Assembly: GCA_031274385.1 (NCBI GenBank)
Contig: JAISQH010000438.1
Span: 1-5,456 of the forward strand
Direction of reading: 5' to 3'
Length of the DNA: 5,456 nt
Source of the DNA: Planctomycetaceae bacterium
Lineage (GTDB): Bacteria > Planctomycetota > Planctomycetia > Pirellulales > Thermoguttaceae
Positions 1 to 5,410 of the stretch are shown one piece after another. Both the position numbers and the translations under genes were made by a program. Every line of letters starts with the position of its first letter. Within the stretch, counting starts at the first letter, position 1. The notes under the pieces were generated by a model. That model made no database searches. It was given only the letters and a program-made list of their open reading frames with translations, and was not told the DNA's origin.

Positions 1-4
1 ACTT

Positions 5-34
5 ACCCCGTGCTGCGCTCCGCTTGCACGGGGT
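5..34. repeat. GC-rich imperfect hairpin, probable dispersed intergenic repeat
   Basis: ACCCCGTGC (5-13) and GCACGGGGT (26-34) are perfect 9-bp inverted arms. Inside the loop, GCG (15-17) can pair with CGC (21-23), giving a long imperfect stem. The element is far richer in GC than its surroundings. Read on the minus strand it spells a short open stretch, NPVQAERSTG followed by a stop. I recall similar hairpin-coded peptides as scattered intergenic repeats in Bacteroidetes-like and related genomes, but that memory needs a search. It could equally be part of a terminator for a gene to the left of the window, although no T-tract follows directly. Confidence 0.5.
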
Positions 35-45
35 TATCCAAATGA

Positions 46-65
46 AACTCCTTCGGAGTTGTTTT
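46..65 (+). terminator. Possible weak intrinsic terminator of an upstream gene
   Basis: AACTCC (46-51) pairs with GGAGTT (55-60) around a TTC loop, followed by G and then TTTT (62-65). The 6-bp stem is short for an intrinsic terminator and the T-run is only four bases. With the GC-rich hairpin 12 bases upstream it might end transcription entering from the left. No gene that it would serve is visible, so this is a tentative call. Confidence 0.3.
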
Positions 66-79
66 ACGGAGTTGTTTTA
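54..79. repeat. Perfect 13-bp tandem duplication
   Basis: CGGAGTTGTTTTA occurs twice head to tail (54-66 and 67-79) with no mismatch. The first copy contains the right arm and T-run of the small hairpin at 46-65, so the duplication has copied the distal half of that hairpin. It looks like a recent replication-slippage event in noncoding DNA. Confidence 0.85.
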
Positions 80-80
80 A

Positions 81-101
81 TTCATCGTTCATAGTTCAAT
101 A
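81..101. repeat. Short three-unit heptamer run
   Basis: TTCATCG, TTCATAG and TTCAATA follow each other at exactly 7-bp spacing (81-87, 88-94, 95-101). The units are degenerate, and three copies could arise by chance in AT-rich DNA. The 7-bp period nevertheless matches the much larger array at 4308-4426. Confidence 0.35.
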
Positions 102-277
102 CCAAAACAATTGACCAAATAATTTGCCAAAACATCAATCGTGTGACTGCCGAAAGTATATATTATGAAGTTACAAAAAATATTCTTTCGTGATTTTCGT
201 GGTTAAAATTGTATTTTTAGAAGTTCCTTAAAAACATTGATTTTCTTCGTCGCGTTTTTGTGCGCAACAAAAAAAAG
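102..277. other. AT-rich leader region before the glycosidase gene, no firm feature
   Basis: I see no convincing promoter, RNA gene or binding site in this stretch. TTGACC at 111-116 resembles a -35 box, but no good -10 box lies at 16-18 bp. TTTCGTG occurs twice, 9 bp apart (186-192 and 195-201). A weak AT-rich stem (TTTTTGT 255-261 with ACAAAAA 267-273) lies just ahead of the chosen start codon. The start is preceded by eight A (269-276) and a G rather than a Shine-Dalgarno sequence. Confidence 0.4.
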
Positions 278-2875
278 ATGAAACCCATGAAAAAAATAAT
301 TCTGTTTGTTTTTGTTGTTGTGTTTGTATTTTGTAAAATTCTCAAGGCGGACGATTTGTTTCCGTTTGCTATTTCGTTTGATACGCCGAAAGACGGTATT
401 AATGTATCATCGTTGTTGGATGCTCCGGCGGGCAAGCATGGTTTTGTTCGGGTTCAGGGTGACAAATTCGTAACTGATTCCGGTGAAATCCGATTTTGGG
501 CAACAAATCTTTCCGGTCGCGCCAATTTTCCTGAAAAGGACGCGGCGGAAAAACTGGCAGACCGTTTGGCTCGATTCGGCATCAACTGTGTCCGGCTGCA
601 TCACATGGATTCATGGGCAATTTGGGGCGACAAACCAAAATCGCAACGCAAAATTGATCCGGTCATGCTTGACAAACTCGATTACCTGATTGCCGCCCTG
701 AAAAAACGGGGAATTTACGTCAACATTAACCTGCATGTCGGACGTTGGCTTGATGACCGCGACGGCTTTCCGCACAAAAATGAACGTCCCAAATATGACA
801 AAGGTCTTGACAATTTTGAACCGAAAATGATTGAGTTACAAAAAGAATATGCCAAAGACCTGTTGACTCACGTCAATCCTTATACGGGATTGTCGTACAA
901 TAACGAACCGGCGGTTGCGATGGTTGAAATCAACAACGAAAATTCCGTCGTTATCGAATGGGCAAACGGTAATCTCGATAATTTGCCTGATCCATACGGA
1001 ACGGAATTCCGAAAACAATGGAACGATTGGCTTCGCAAAAAATACAAGACGACCGAAGCAATGCTTCAATCGTGGAATTGCGTCAACGAACCGCTTGGCG
1101 ATGAAATGATTTCCGGCGGCGATTTCACTCAATTGCTGAAATTTGACGGCAAAGATTGGTATTTTCAACTTGATGACAAAAAACAAGCCGATTGCCATGT
1201 TATCCCGGACGAAAAATTGGTACGAATTGTTGTTTATCGTGACGGCAAGGTCAGTTGGACGCCGCAATTGATGTTCCGAAATCTCAAGATTGAAAAGAAC
1301 AAGCCCTACACATTATCGTTTCGGATTCGGAGTGATAAGCCGGTTTCTTTACGGTCTTCTGTTGCGATGGATGCCGCGCCGTGGGAAAATCTCGGAATGT
1401 ACTCGACTATTTCCGTAACGACGGAATGGAAAACGTTTCAATATCATTTTTTCGGGACGCAGGATTACGAAAAAGCCCGATTTACGTTAGCCGGTCTGAA
1501 AGTCGGAACCGTTGAAATTGCGGAAGTCACTCTTCGACCGGGAGGTAATTTTGGTATTGATTCGGATTGTACGTTGGAGAAAGGCAATGTTCCGACATTG
1601 AAAAAAGATGAAATGCAACTTTCAGAAGCATACCGCCGTGATTTTTGGCAATTTCTTGTTGACATTGAATGGAACTATTGGCTCCCGATGTCACAATATC
1701 TCAAATCGGAACTCAAGGTTTCCTCACCGATTTCCGGGACGCAACTTTATTACGGCTCGAAACATGTTCAGGCGGCGTTGGATTATTGTGACGATCATGC
1801 TTATTGGAATCACCCGTCTTGGGGAGTCAAACAATGGGACAGCAAGGATTGGTATATTCGTAACAGGGCTTTGGTCAACTTTGCTGATACGGATATTTTT
1901 ACGCGGCTTGGAACCCGCCGGATTGCGGGCAAACCGCATACCGTCAGCGAATACAACCATCCGGTTCCGAATCAATTCAGTGCCGAAGGTTTGCCGATGA
2001 TTTGCGCGTTTGCTCAATTTCAAGGCTGGAACGGCATCTTTCAATATACGTACGCCCATGAACCGAATTTTGAACCGGAAAAATTCACCGGATATTTCGA
2101 TATGATTGCTCATGCCGGACAACTGGTTCATGCTCCGGCGTGTGCGGCAATCATCTTGCGCGGCGATGTCGCAAGGGCAAAAACAACAATCTTTGGTTTG
2201 ATGGATCGAAAAATGGAACTCGACGCTTTCATCAAAAACCGTTCACCCCGACAAATTGATTTCACGTCAATTGGTTTGGATTTCCGTTTGGCGTTGTTGC
2301 ACGGAACGGCTCTTGATTTGAACGGCGTGAACCAAACGGAGTTACAAAAAATCCCGGTGATTCCCGAAGATCAAAAAGTGTTTGTTAGCGACACCGGGGA
2401 ATTGACGTGGAATCTCGAAGAAAAGGACGCCGGCTATTTTACGCTGAACACTCCGAAAACGAACATCTTTTCGGGGTTCATTAAAAACCGGAAATTCAAG
2501 ATCGGTGACACGGAATTATCGTTCGGAAAAACGCGGCTTGATTGGGCAACCGTTTCGCTGACGGAACTAACCCCGAACCGAATTCTTGTTGCGGCAACCG
2601 GATTCATGGAAAACAGCGGAATGAAATTCGAAAGATACGATGACAAAAACCCTGACCGCATGACGGTTCACAACAATTGGGGAGTTGCTCCGATTCTCTG
2701 CGAAGGCATTCCGTTAACATTAAGTTTTCCTGTAAACGGCAAAACGATCCGATGTTTTGCGCTTGATCCGAGCGGTCTTCGCAAAGGAGAAATCGGTTGC
2801 GAAATTTCCGAACAGTTTGTTGTTATTCCGCTTAGTCCTCAATCGAAAACGCTTTGGTACGAAATTGTTTTTTAA
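278..2875 (+). CDS. Secreted clan GH-A glycoside hydrolase with inserted carbohydrate-binding-like domain
   Basis: This protein of 865 residues probably hydrolyses a polysaccharide or oligosaccharide outside the cytoplasm. Residues 1-24 form an export signal: lysines, then a hydrophobic run to about residue 18, with likely cleavage after LKA. A (beta/alpha)8 barrel follows. Visible strands are about 69-81, 102-109 (VRLHH), 146-154 and 213-222, where INNEN gives Glu221 as the likely acid/base. Later strands include 487-494, 502-510 (DDHAYW) and 554-562, where SEYNHP gives Glu558 as the likely nucleophile, then QGWNGI at 582-587. Residues about 280-421 look like a CenC/CBM4_9-type beta-sandwich inserted between strands 4 and 5. 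Residues about 684-865 form a C-terminal beta-rich domain. Layout and both glutamates fit clan GH-A (GH5- or GH42-like), but I cannot name a family or substrate. GTG at 260 and ATG at 287 are alternative starts in frame. No start has a Shine-Dalgarno sequence; ATG 278 was chosen because it keeps the lysine-rich signal n-region with an ATG codon. Confidence 0.85.
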   Translation: MKPMKKIILFVFVVVFVFCKILKADDLFPFAISFDTPKDGINVSSLLDAPAGKHGFVRVQGDKFVTDSGEIRFWATNLSGRANFPEKDAAEKLADRLARFGINCVRLHHMDSWAIWGDKPKSQRKIDPVMLDKLDYLIAALKKRGIYVNINLHVGRWLDDRDGFPHKNERPKYDKGLDNFEPKMIELQKEYAKDLLTHVNPYTGLSYNNEPAVAMVEINNENSVVIEWANGNLDNLPDPYGTEFRKQWNDWLRKKYKTTEAMLQSWNCVNEPLGDEMISGGDFTQLLKFDGKDWYFQLDDKKQADCHVIPDEKLVRIVVYRDGKVSWTPQLMFRNLKIEKNKPYTLSFRIRSDKPVSLRSSVAMDAAPWENLGMYSTISVTTEWKTFQYHFFGTQDYEKARFTLAGLKVGTVEIAEVTLRPGGNFGIDSDCTLEKGNVPTLKKDEMQLSEAYRRDFWQFLVDIEWNYWLPMSQYLKSELKVSSPISGTQLYYGSKHVQAALDYCDDHAYWNHPSWGVKQWDSKDWYIRNRALVNFADTDIFTRLGTRRIAGKPHTVSEYNHPVPNQFSAEGLPMICAFAQFQGWNGIFQYTYAHEPNFEPEKFTGYFDMIAHAGQLVHAPACAAIILRGDVARAKTTIFGLMDRKMELDAFIKNRSPRQIDFTSIGLDFRLALLHGTALDLNGVNQTELQKIPVIPEDQKVFVSDTGELTWNLEEKDAGYFTLNTPKTNIFSGFIKNRKFKIGDTELSFGKTRLDWATVSLTELTPNRILVAATGFMENSGMKFERYDDKNPDRMTVHNNWGVAPILCEGIPLTLSFPVNGKTIRCFALDPSGLRKGEIGCEISEQFVVIPLSPQSKTLWYEIVF

Positions 2876-2888
2876 TTGAAATAAAATT

Positions 2889-4274
2889 ATGCTTCGAACT
2901 GATGAGATTCTTTCGACGATTCGGATGCTCCATGATGAGCATTTGGACGTACGCGCTGTAACACTGGCACTGAATCTGAACGACTGCGCCAGCATCAACG
3001 CCGATCAACTTTGCCGAAAAGTGTACAATAAGATTATGGATCATGCCCGTAATCTGGTTGTGATTTGCGACGAGATCGGGGAAAAATACGGTATTCCGGT
3101 TACGAATAAGCGTCTTGCTGTTTCACCGGCGGCGACGATTCTTGCCGGTCATGGTCACCATGCGGCGTTGCAACTCGCGCAGACATTGGACAAAGCGGCA
3201 ACGGAATGTCATATTGATTTTGTGGGCGGTTTTTCAGCCTTAGTTCAAAAGGGTATTTCTGCCGGTTCGCAAGTTGTTTTGGATTCATTGCCGGAGGTTC
3301 TTTCGAAGACGGAGCGGGTTTGTGCATCGATTAATGTTGCATCCCGAAAAGCGGGGATCAACATGAACGCGATTCGGCAACTCGGTCAACTTATTCCGAA
3401 AATTGCGGAAGCGACTGTGGGACAACAAGGTTTTGGAGCGGCGAAACTGGTTGTTTTTGCCAACATTCCCGAAGACAATCCGTTTATGGCTGGAGCCTAT
3501 ATGGGAGCCGGCGAGCCTGAAGCGGCGATTAATATTGGAGTTAGCGGTCCCGGTGTGGTTGATTCCGGTTTGCGCCGCCGGATTGAAGCCGCGCGGTTAA
3601 GCGGTAAAAAGTTGACGCTGGGTGACTTGGCGGAAGAGATCAAGATAACCAGTTTCCGTGTGACACGTGTTGGCGAATTGATTGGTCGCGAGGTGGCGGA
3701 ACGGCTCAACACGGAATTTGGTATTGTTGATCTTTCACTTGCTCCGACGCCGACGGTTGGCGACAGTATCGGTGAAATTCTGAAAACGCTTGGTATTACT
3801 CAAATCGGAGCCCCCGGTTCGACGGCAGCGATTGCTCTTCTGAATGACGCGGTCAAAAAGGGCGGGCTTTTTGCATCGAGTTCTGTTGGTGGTTTGAGTG
3901 GGGCGTTTATACCGGTTTCCGAAGATTCCTGTTTGGCGGATGCGGTGGCTCAGGGACATTTGAGTCTTGAAAAACTTGAAGCGATGACGGCTGTTTGCAG
4001 TGTTGGACTTGATATGATTCTGATTCCCGGCGACACGCCGCCGGAGACAATTGCCGCATTAATTGCGGACGAGATGGCGATTGGGGTGATGAACAATAAG
4101 ACGACGGCAACCCGATTGATTCCGATTCCCGGAGCCAAAGCGGGCGATCAAATCCATTTTGGCGGTCTTTTTGGTTCTTCACCTGTTATGGAAGTTCGGA
4201 ATATCGGAGCCAGCAACGGTTTTGTCCATTTCGGCGGAAGAATCCCGGCTCCGTTACAATCACTTGGAAATTAG
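2889..4274 (+). CDS. UPF0210 / PFL-family (DUF711-type) protein
   Basis: The 461-residue product aligns from first to last residue with my recollection of the UPF0210 (COG2848) family, whose members are about 450 residues. Family-like blocks include ILSTIRMLHDEHLDVRAVT (7-25), GFSALVQKG (114-122), KAGINM (154-159), DNPFMAGA (196-203), GVSGPGVV (217-224), IVDLSLAPTPTVGDS (279-293), GGLSGAFIPVSED (334-346), AVCSVGLDMI (368-377) and FGGRIPAP (448-455). The family is called PFL-like from its resemblance to pyruvate formate-lyase folds, but its reaction is not established. I see no glycyl-radical RVxGY motif near the C-terminus. Cys370 sits in the strongly conserved block and is the obvious residue of interest. 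No signal peptide or membrane segment is visible, so it is cytoplasmic. The start matches the family N-terminus; no Shine-Dalgarno precedes it. It lies 13 bp after the glycosidase stop, suggesting one transcript. The ACT-domain partner often found beside it in Firmicutes is absent here. Confidence 0.93.
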   Translation: MLRTDEILSTIRMLHDEHLDVRAVTLALNLNDCASINADQLCRKVYNKIMDHARNLVVICDEIGEKYGIPVTNKRLAVSPAATILAGHGHHAALQLAQTLDKAATECHIDFVGGFSALVQKGISAGSQVVLDSLPEVLSKTERVCASINVASRKAGINMNAIRQLGQLIPKIAEATVGQQGFGAAKLVVFANIPEDNPFMAGAYMGAGEPEAAINIGVSGPGVVDSGLRRRIEAARLSGKKLTLGDLAEEIKITSFRVTRVGELIGREVAERLNTEFGIVDLSLAPTPTVGDSIGEILKTLGITQIGAPGSTAAIALLNDAVKKGGLFASSSVGGLSGAFIPVSEDSCLADAVAQGHLSLEKLEAMTAVCSVGLDMILIPGDTPPETIAALIADEMAIGVMNNKTTATRLIPIPGAKAGDQIHFGGLFGSSPVMEVRNIGASNGFVHFGGRIPAPLQSLGN

Positions 4275-4280
4275 TTTGAA

Positions 4281-4383
4281 AGTTGATAGTGGAGAACTCG
4301 CAAGCGATTAACTGTCTATTTTCTACTATCGATTTTCCACTCTCAAATTTCCGTTTTACACTTCACACTCTCCACTATCAACT
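4281..4383. repeat. Perfect 15-bp inverted repeat spanning the intergenic region
   Basis: AGTTGATAGTGGAGA (4281-4295) is the exact reverse complement of TCTCCACTATCAACT (4369-4383), with 73 bases between the arms. The left arm is in effect one inverted copy of the heptamer array that fills the rest of the gap. A second site, 4397-4411, matches the right arm with one C-to-T change that RNA could still pair as G-U. The transcript could therefore fold in two mutually exclusive ways. The right arms lie 45 and 17 bases before the next start codon. Confidence 0.85.
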
Positions 4384-4426
4384 ATTCACTATTCACTCTC
4401 CACTATTAACTATTAACTATTAACTA
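4308..4426. repeat. Degenerate 7-bp tandem repeat array, 17 units
   Basis: From 4308 the sequence can be cut into 17 consecutive heptamers with no insertion or deletion, 16 of which begin with T. The right-hand units fit T-Y-M-ACTA: TCCACTA 4371, TCAACTA 4378, TTCACTA 4385, TTCACTC 4392, TCCACTA 4399, then three identical TTAACTA at 4406, 4413 and 4420. Units to the left are progressively more degenerate (TCTACTA 4322, TCCACTC 4336, TACACTT 4357). There is also a 28-bp higher order: 4366-4386 and 4394-4414 are 21-bp copies with one mismatch. The array ends two bases before the ATG at 4429. It resembles in kind the short tandemly repeated heptanucleotides known from cyanobacteria. Confidence 0.85.
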
Positions 4427-4428
4427 TT

Positions 4429-5220
4429 ATGTCCTATTTATCTGTTTGCGAATTGGCGGCTCGGTCGGCGGGCGAGGTTCTTCGAAAAATGTTTGGCACC
4501 ATTCATGTCCGTCATAAAAAGAATTTGTTTGATCTTGTAACGGAGGCGGATGTTGCGGCGCAGAAAGTGATTGAGCAGATTATTTTTGAAACATTTCCCG
4601 AACATCGTTTTCTCGGCGAAGAGACAACTGCCGGGTTGTTCCCTGTTGTGAACCAATCCGACGCTTCGAAATACTGTTGGATTGTTGACCCGTTGGACGG
4701 AACAACCAACTATGTTCATGGATTGCCGTTATTTTGTACATCAATTGCTTTGACGTTTGACAATACGGTGATTTGCGGAGTGGTGTACAATCCTGTAACG
4801 GAGGAATTTTTTTCGGCGGAAAAAGGCAAAGGTTCTTTTTTGAACGGTAAACCGATTCGTGTCAGTTCTTGGCAGACGTTGGGCGAATCGCTTGTTTCTG
4901 TTAGTTTTCCGACGATCATGAAGGAGGATGATTTGGATTTACTAACTTTTTTGAAGTCGGTAACGGTTTGTCAGGCGATTCGGCGGACTGGTTCGACGGC
5001 ATTAAATTTGGCGTTTGTTGCGGCGGGGCGATTGGATGCCAGTTGGTCGTTCCAATGCCATCCGTGGGACATTGCCGCCGGAACACTTCTTGTACAGGAA
5101 GCCGGTGGAATCGTAACTCAACCGAATGGTCAACCGCTCAAATTTGACGATCCCTCGCCGGTTTGTGCCGTTTCCAATAAAACTCTTCATGCGGAACTGA
5201 TGAAATTATTGAACGAATAA
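4429..5220 (+). CDS. Inositol monophosphatase family (SuhB-like) phosphatase
   Basis: The 263-residue cytoplasmic protein has the size of E. coli SuhB and the full metal-binding signature of Mg2+-dependent, lithium-sensitive-type phosphatases. Residues DLVTEAD (35-41) hold Asp41. GEE (63-65) holds the metal-binding glutamate, and WIVDPLDGTTN (84-94) is family motif 1 with Asp87 and Asp90. WDIAAG (213-218) is motif 2 with Asp214. TGSTALNLAFVAAGRLDA (187-204) is the usual helix before motif 2. It should hydrolyse myo-inositol 1-phosphate or a related sugar phosphate or nucleotide phosphate. Substrate is uncertain: by hand alignment, the glutamate that contacts the substrate in human enzyme (Glu213) and SuhB is replaced by Ser208. 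The start has no Shine-Dalgarno sequence and directly follows the heptamer array. It lies 154 bp after the UPF0210 gene, so co-transcription is possible but not assured. SuhB's extra role in rRNA antitermination cannot be inferred here. Confidence 0.93.
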   Translation: MSYLSVCELAARSAGEVLRKMFGTIHVRHKKNLFDLVTEADVAAQKVIEQIIFETFPEHRFLGEETTAGLFPVVNQSDASKYCWIVDPLDGTTNYVHGLPLFCTSIALTFDNTVICGVVYNPVTEEFFSAEKGKGSFLNGKPIRVSSWQTLGESLVSVSFPTIMKEDDLDLLTFLKSVTVCQAIRRTGSTALNLAFVAAGRLDASWSFQCHPWDIAAGTLLVQEAGGIVTQPNGQPLKFDDPSPVCAVSNKTLHAELMKLLNE

Positions 5221-5283
5221 TTAGAACACTTCACGGACATTTTACCTCTGAATAACTTTGATTCAAAAAAATAAATTTTGATG
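5221..5283. other. Gap after the phosphatase gene, no clear terminator
   Basis: This AT-rich stretch lies between the phosphatase stop and the predicted promoter. The only stem found is TCAAAA (5263-5268) with TTTTGA (5276-5281), six A/T-dominated pairs without a T-tract, which is too weak to call a terminator. Confidence 0.4.
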
Positions 5284-5312
5284 TTGACATTAGGTTTTGT
5301 TTCGAGTACACT
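5284..5312 (+). promoter_or_regulatory. Sigma70-type promoter for the gene at 5411
   Basis: A perfect -35 hexamer TTGACA (5284-5289) is followed after exactly 17 bp by TACACT (5307-5312), which matches four of six -10 consensus positions, including the key A at position 2 and final T. The predicted start of transcription is about 5318-5320, giving an untranslated leader of roughly 91-93 bases. It is the only promoter in the window with a perfect -35 box at ideal spacing. It indicates that the gene at 5411 is expressed independently of the three genes before it. Confidence 0.65.
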
Positions 5313-5318
5313 TCATTA

Positions 5319-5354
5319 CAATGATTTGCGTTTTCGTTGCAACGCCAATCATTG
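5319..5354 (+). promoter_or_regulatory. Long stem-loop at the predicted 5' end of the transcript
   Basis: Arms 5319-5332 and 5341-5354 pair in 13 of 14 positions (one T-C mismatch at 5327/5346) around an 8-base loop. The palindrome starts almost exactly at the predicted +1 of the promoter at 5284-5312. It could be a 5' stabilising hairpin on the mRNA or a DNA operator for a dimeric regulator placed at +1 to +36. No T-run follows, so it is not an intrinsic terminator. Confidence 0.6.
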
Positions 5355-5363
5355 AGTTTCACC

Positions 5364-5397
5364 AAGTTTCAGATTTACACAAGTTTCAGATTTACAC
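5364..5397. repeat. Perfect 17-bp tandem duplication in the 5' leader
   Basis: AAGTTTCAGATTTACAC occurs twice head to tail (5364-5380, 5381-5397) without mismatch. The next three bases, AAG, begin a third copy and also form the start of the Shine-Dalgarno sequence. AGTTTCAC at 5355-5362 looks like a further partial copy. The duplication lies between the 5' hairpin and the ribosome binding site. Confidence 0.9.
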
Positions 5398-5403
5398 AAG
5401 GAG
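5398..5403 (+). promoter_or_regulatory. Strong Shine-Dalgarno sequence fixing the start at 5411
   Basis: AAGGAG lies 7 bases before the ATG at 5411, an ideal spacing. It is worth noting because the other three starts in the window lack any such sequence, and it strongly supports the short partial gene that follows. Confidence 0.85.
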
Positions 5404-5410
5404 AAAAATT

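Noticed and set aside
111..139. TTGACC at 111-116 with ATCAAT at 134-139 as the glycosidase promoter.
   Set aside because: The spacing is 17 bp, but the -10 element is a poor match (ATCAAT), so the pair is not better than chance in AT-rich sequence.
165..206. A 13-codon open frame (ATG to TAA) upstream of the glycosidase, a possible leader peptide.
   Set aside because: It has no Shine-Dalgarno sequence, no run of regulatory codons and no attenuator-like hairpins after it. In AT-rich DNA such a frame is expected by chance.
255..273. Seven-pair stem TTTTTGT / ACAAAAA just before the glycosidase start as a regulatory hairpin.
   Set aside because: All but one of its pairs are A-T and the stem is too weak to expect a stable structure.
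260..277. GTG at 260 as the start of the glycosidase.
   Set aside because: It only adds six residues before the signal peptide, has no ribosome binding motif, and two in-frame ATG codons follow at 278 and 287. It remains possible.
836..1267. Minus-strand open frame of 143 codons inside the glycosidase gene.
   Set aside because: It lies wholly within a well supported gene, has no recognisable motifs or start signals, and its low-complexity composition is that of an antisense shadow.
1724..2131. Minus-strand open frame of 135 codons and an overlapping plus-strand frame of 130 codons within the glycosidase gene.
   Set aside because: Both overlap the conserved barrel region containing the nucleophile motif and show no protein family features.
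4308..4428. CRISPR array.
   Set aside because: The units are 7 bp, contiguous and degenerate, with no spacers of uniform length and no cas genes nearby.
5263..5281. Terminator after the phosphatase gene.
   Set aside because: The stem has six pairs, nearly all A-T, and no T-tract follows.
5319..5354. Stem-loop as an intrinsic terminator for the phosphatase gene.
   Set aside because: It lacks a following T-run and sits downstream of a strong promoter at the predicted transcription start of the next gene, so a 5' leader or operator role fits better.
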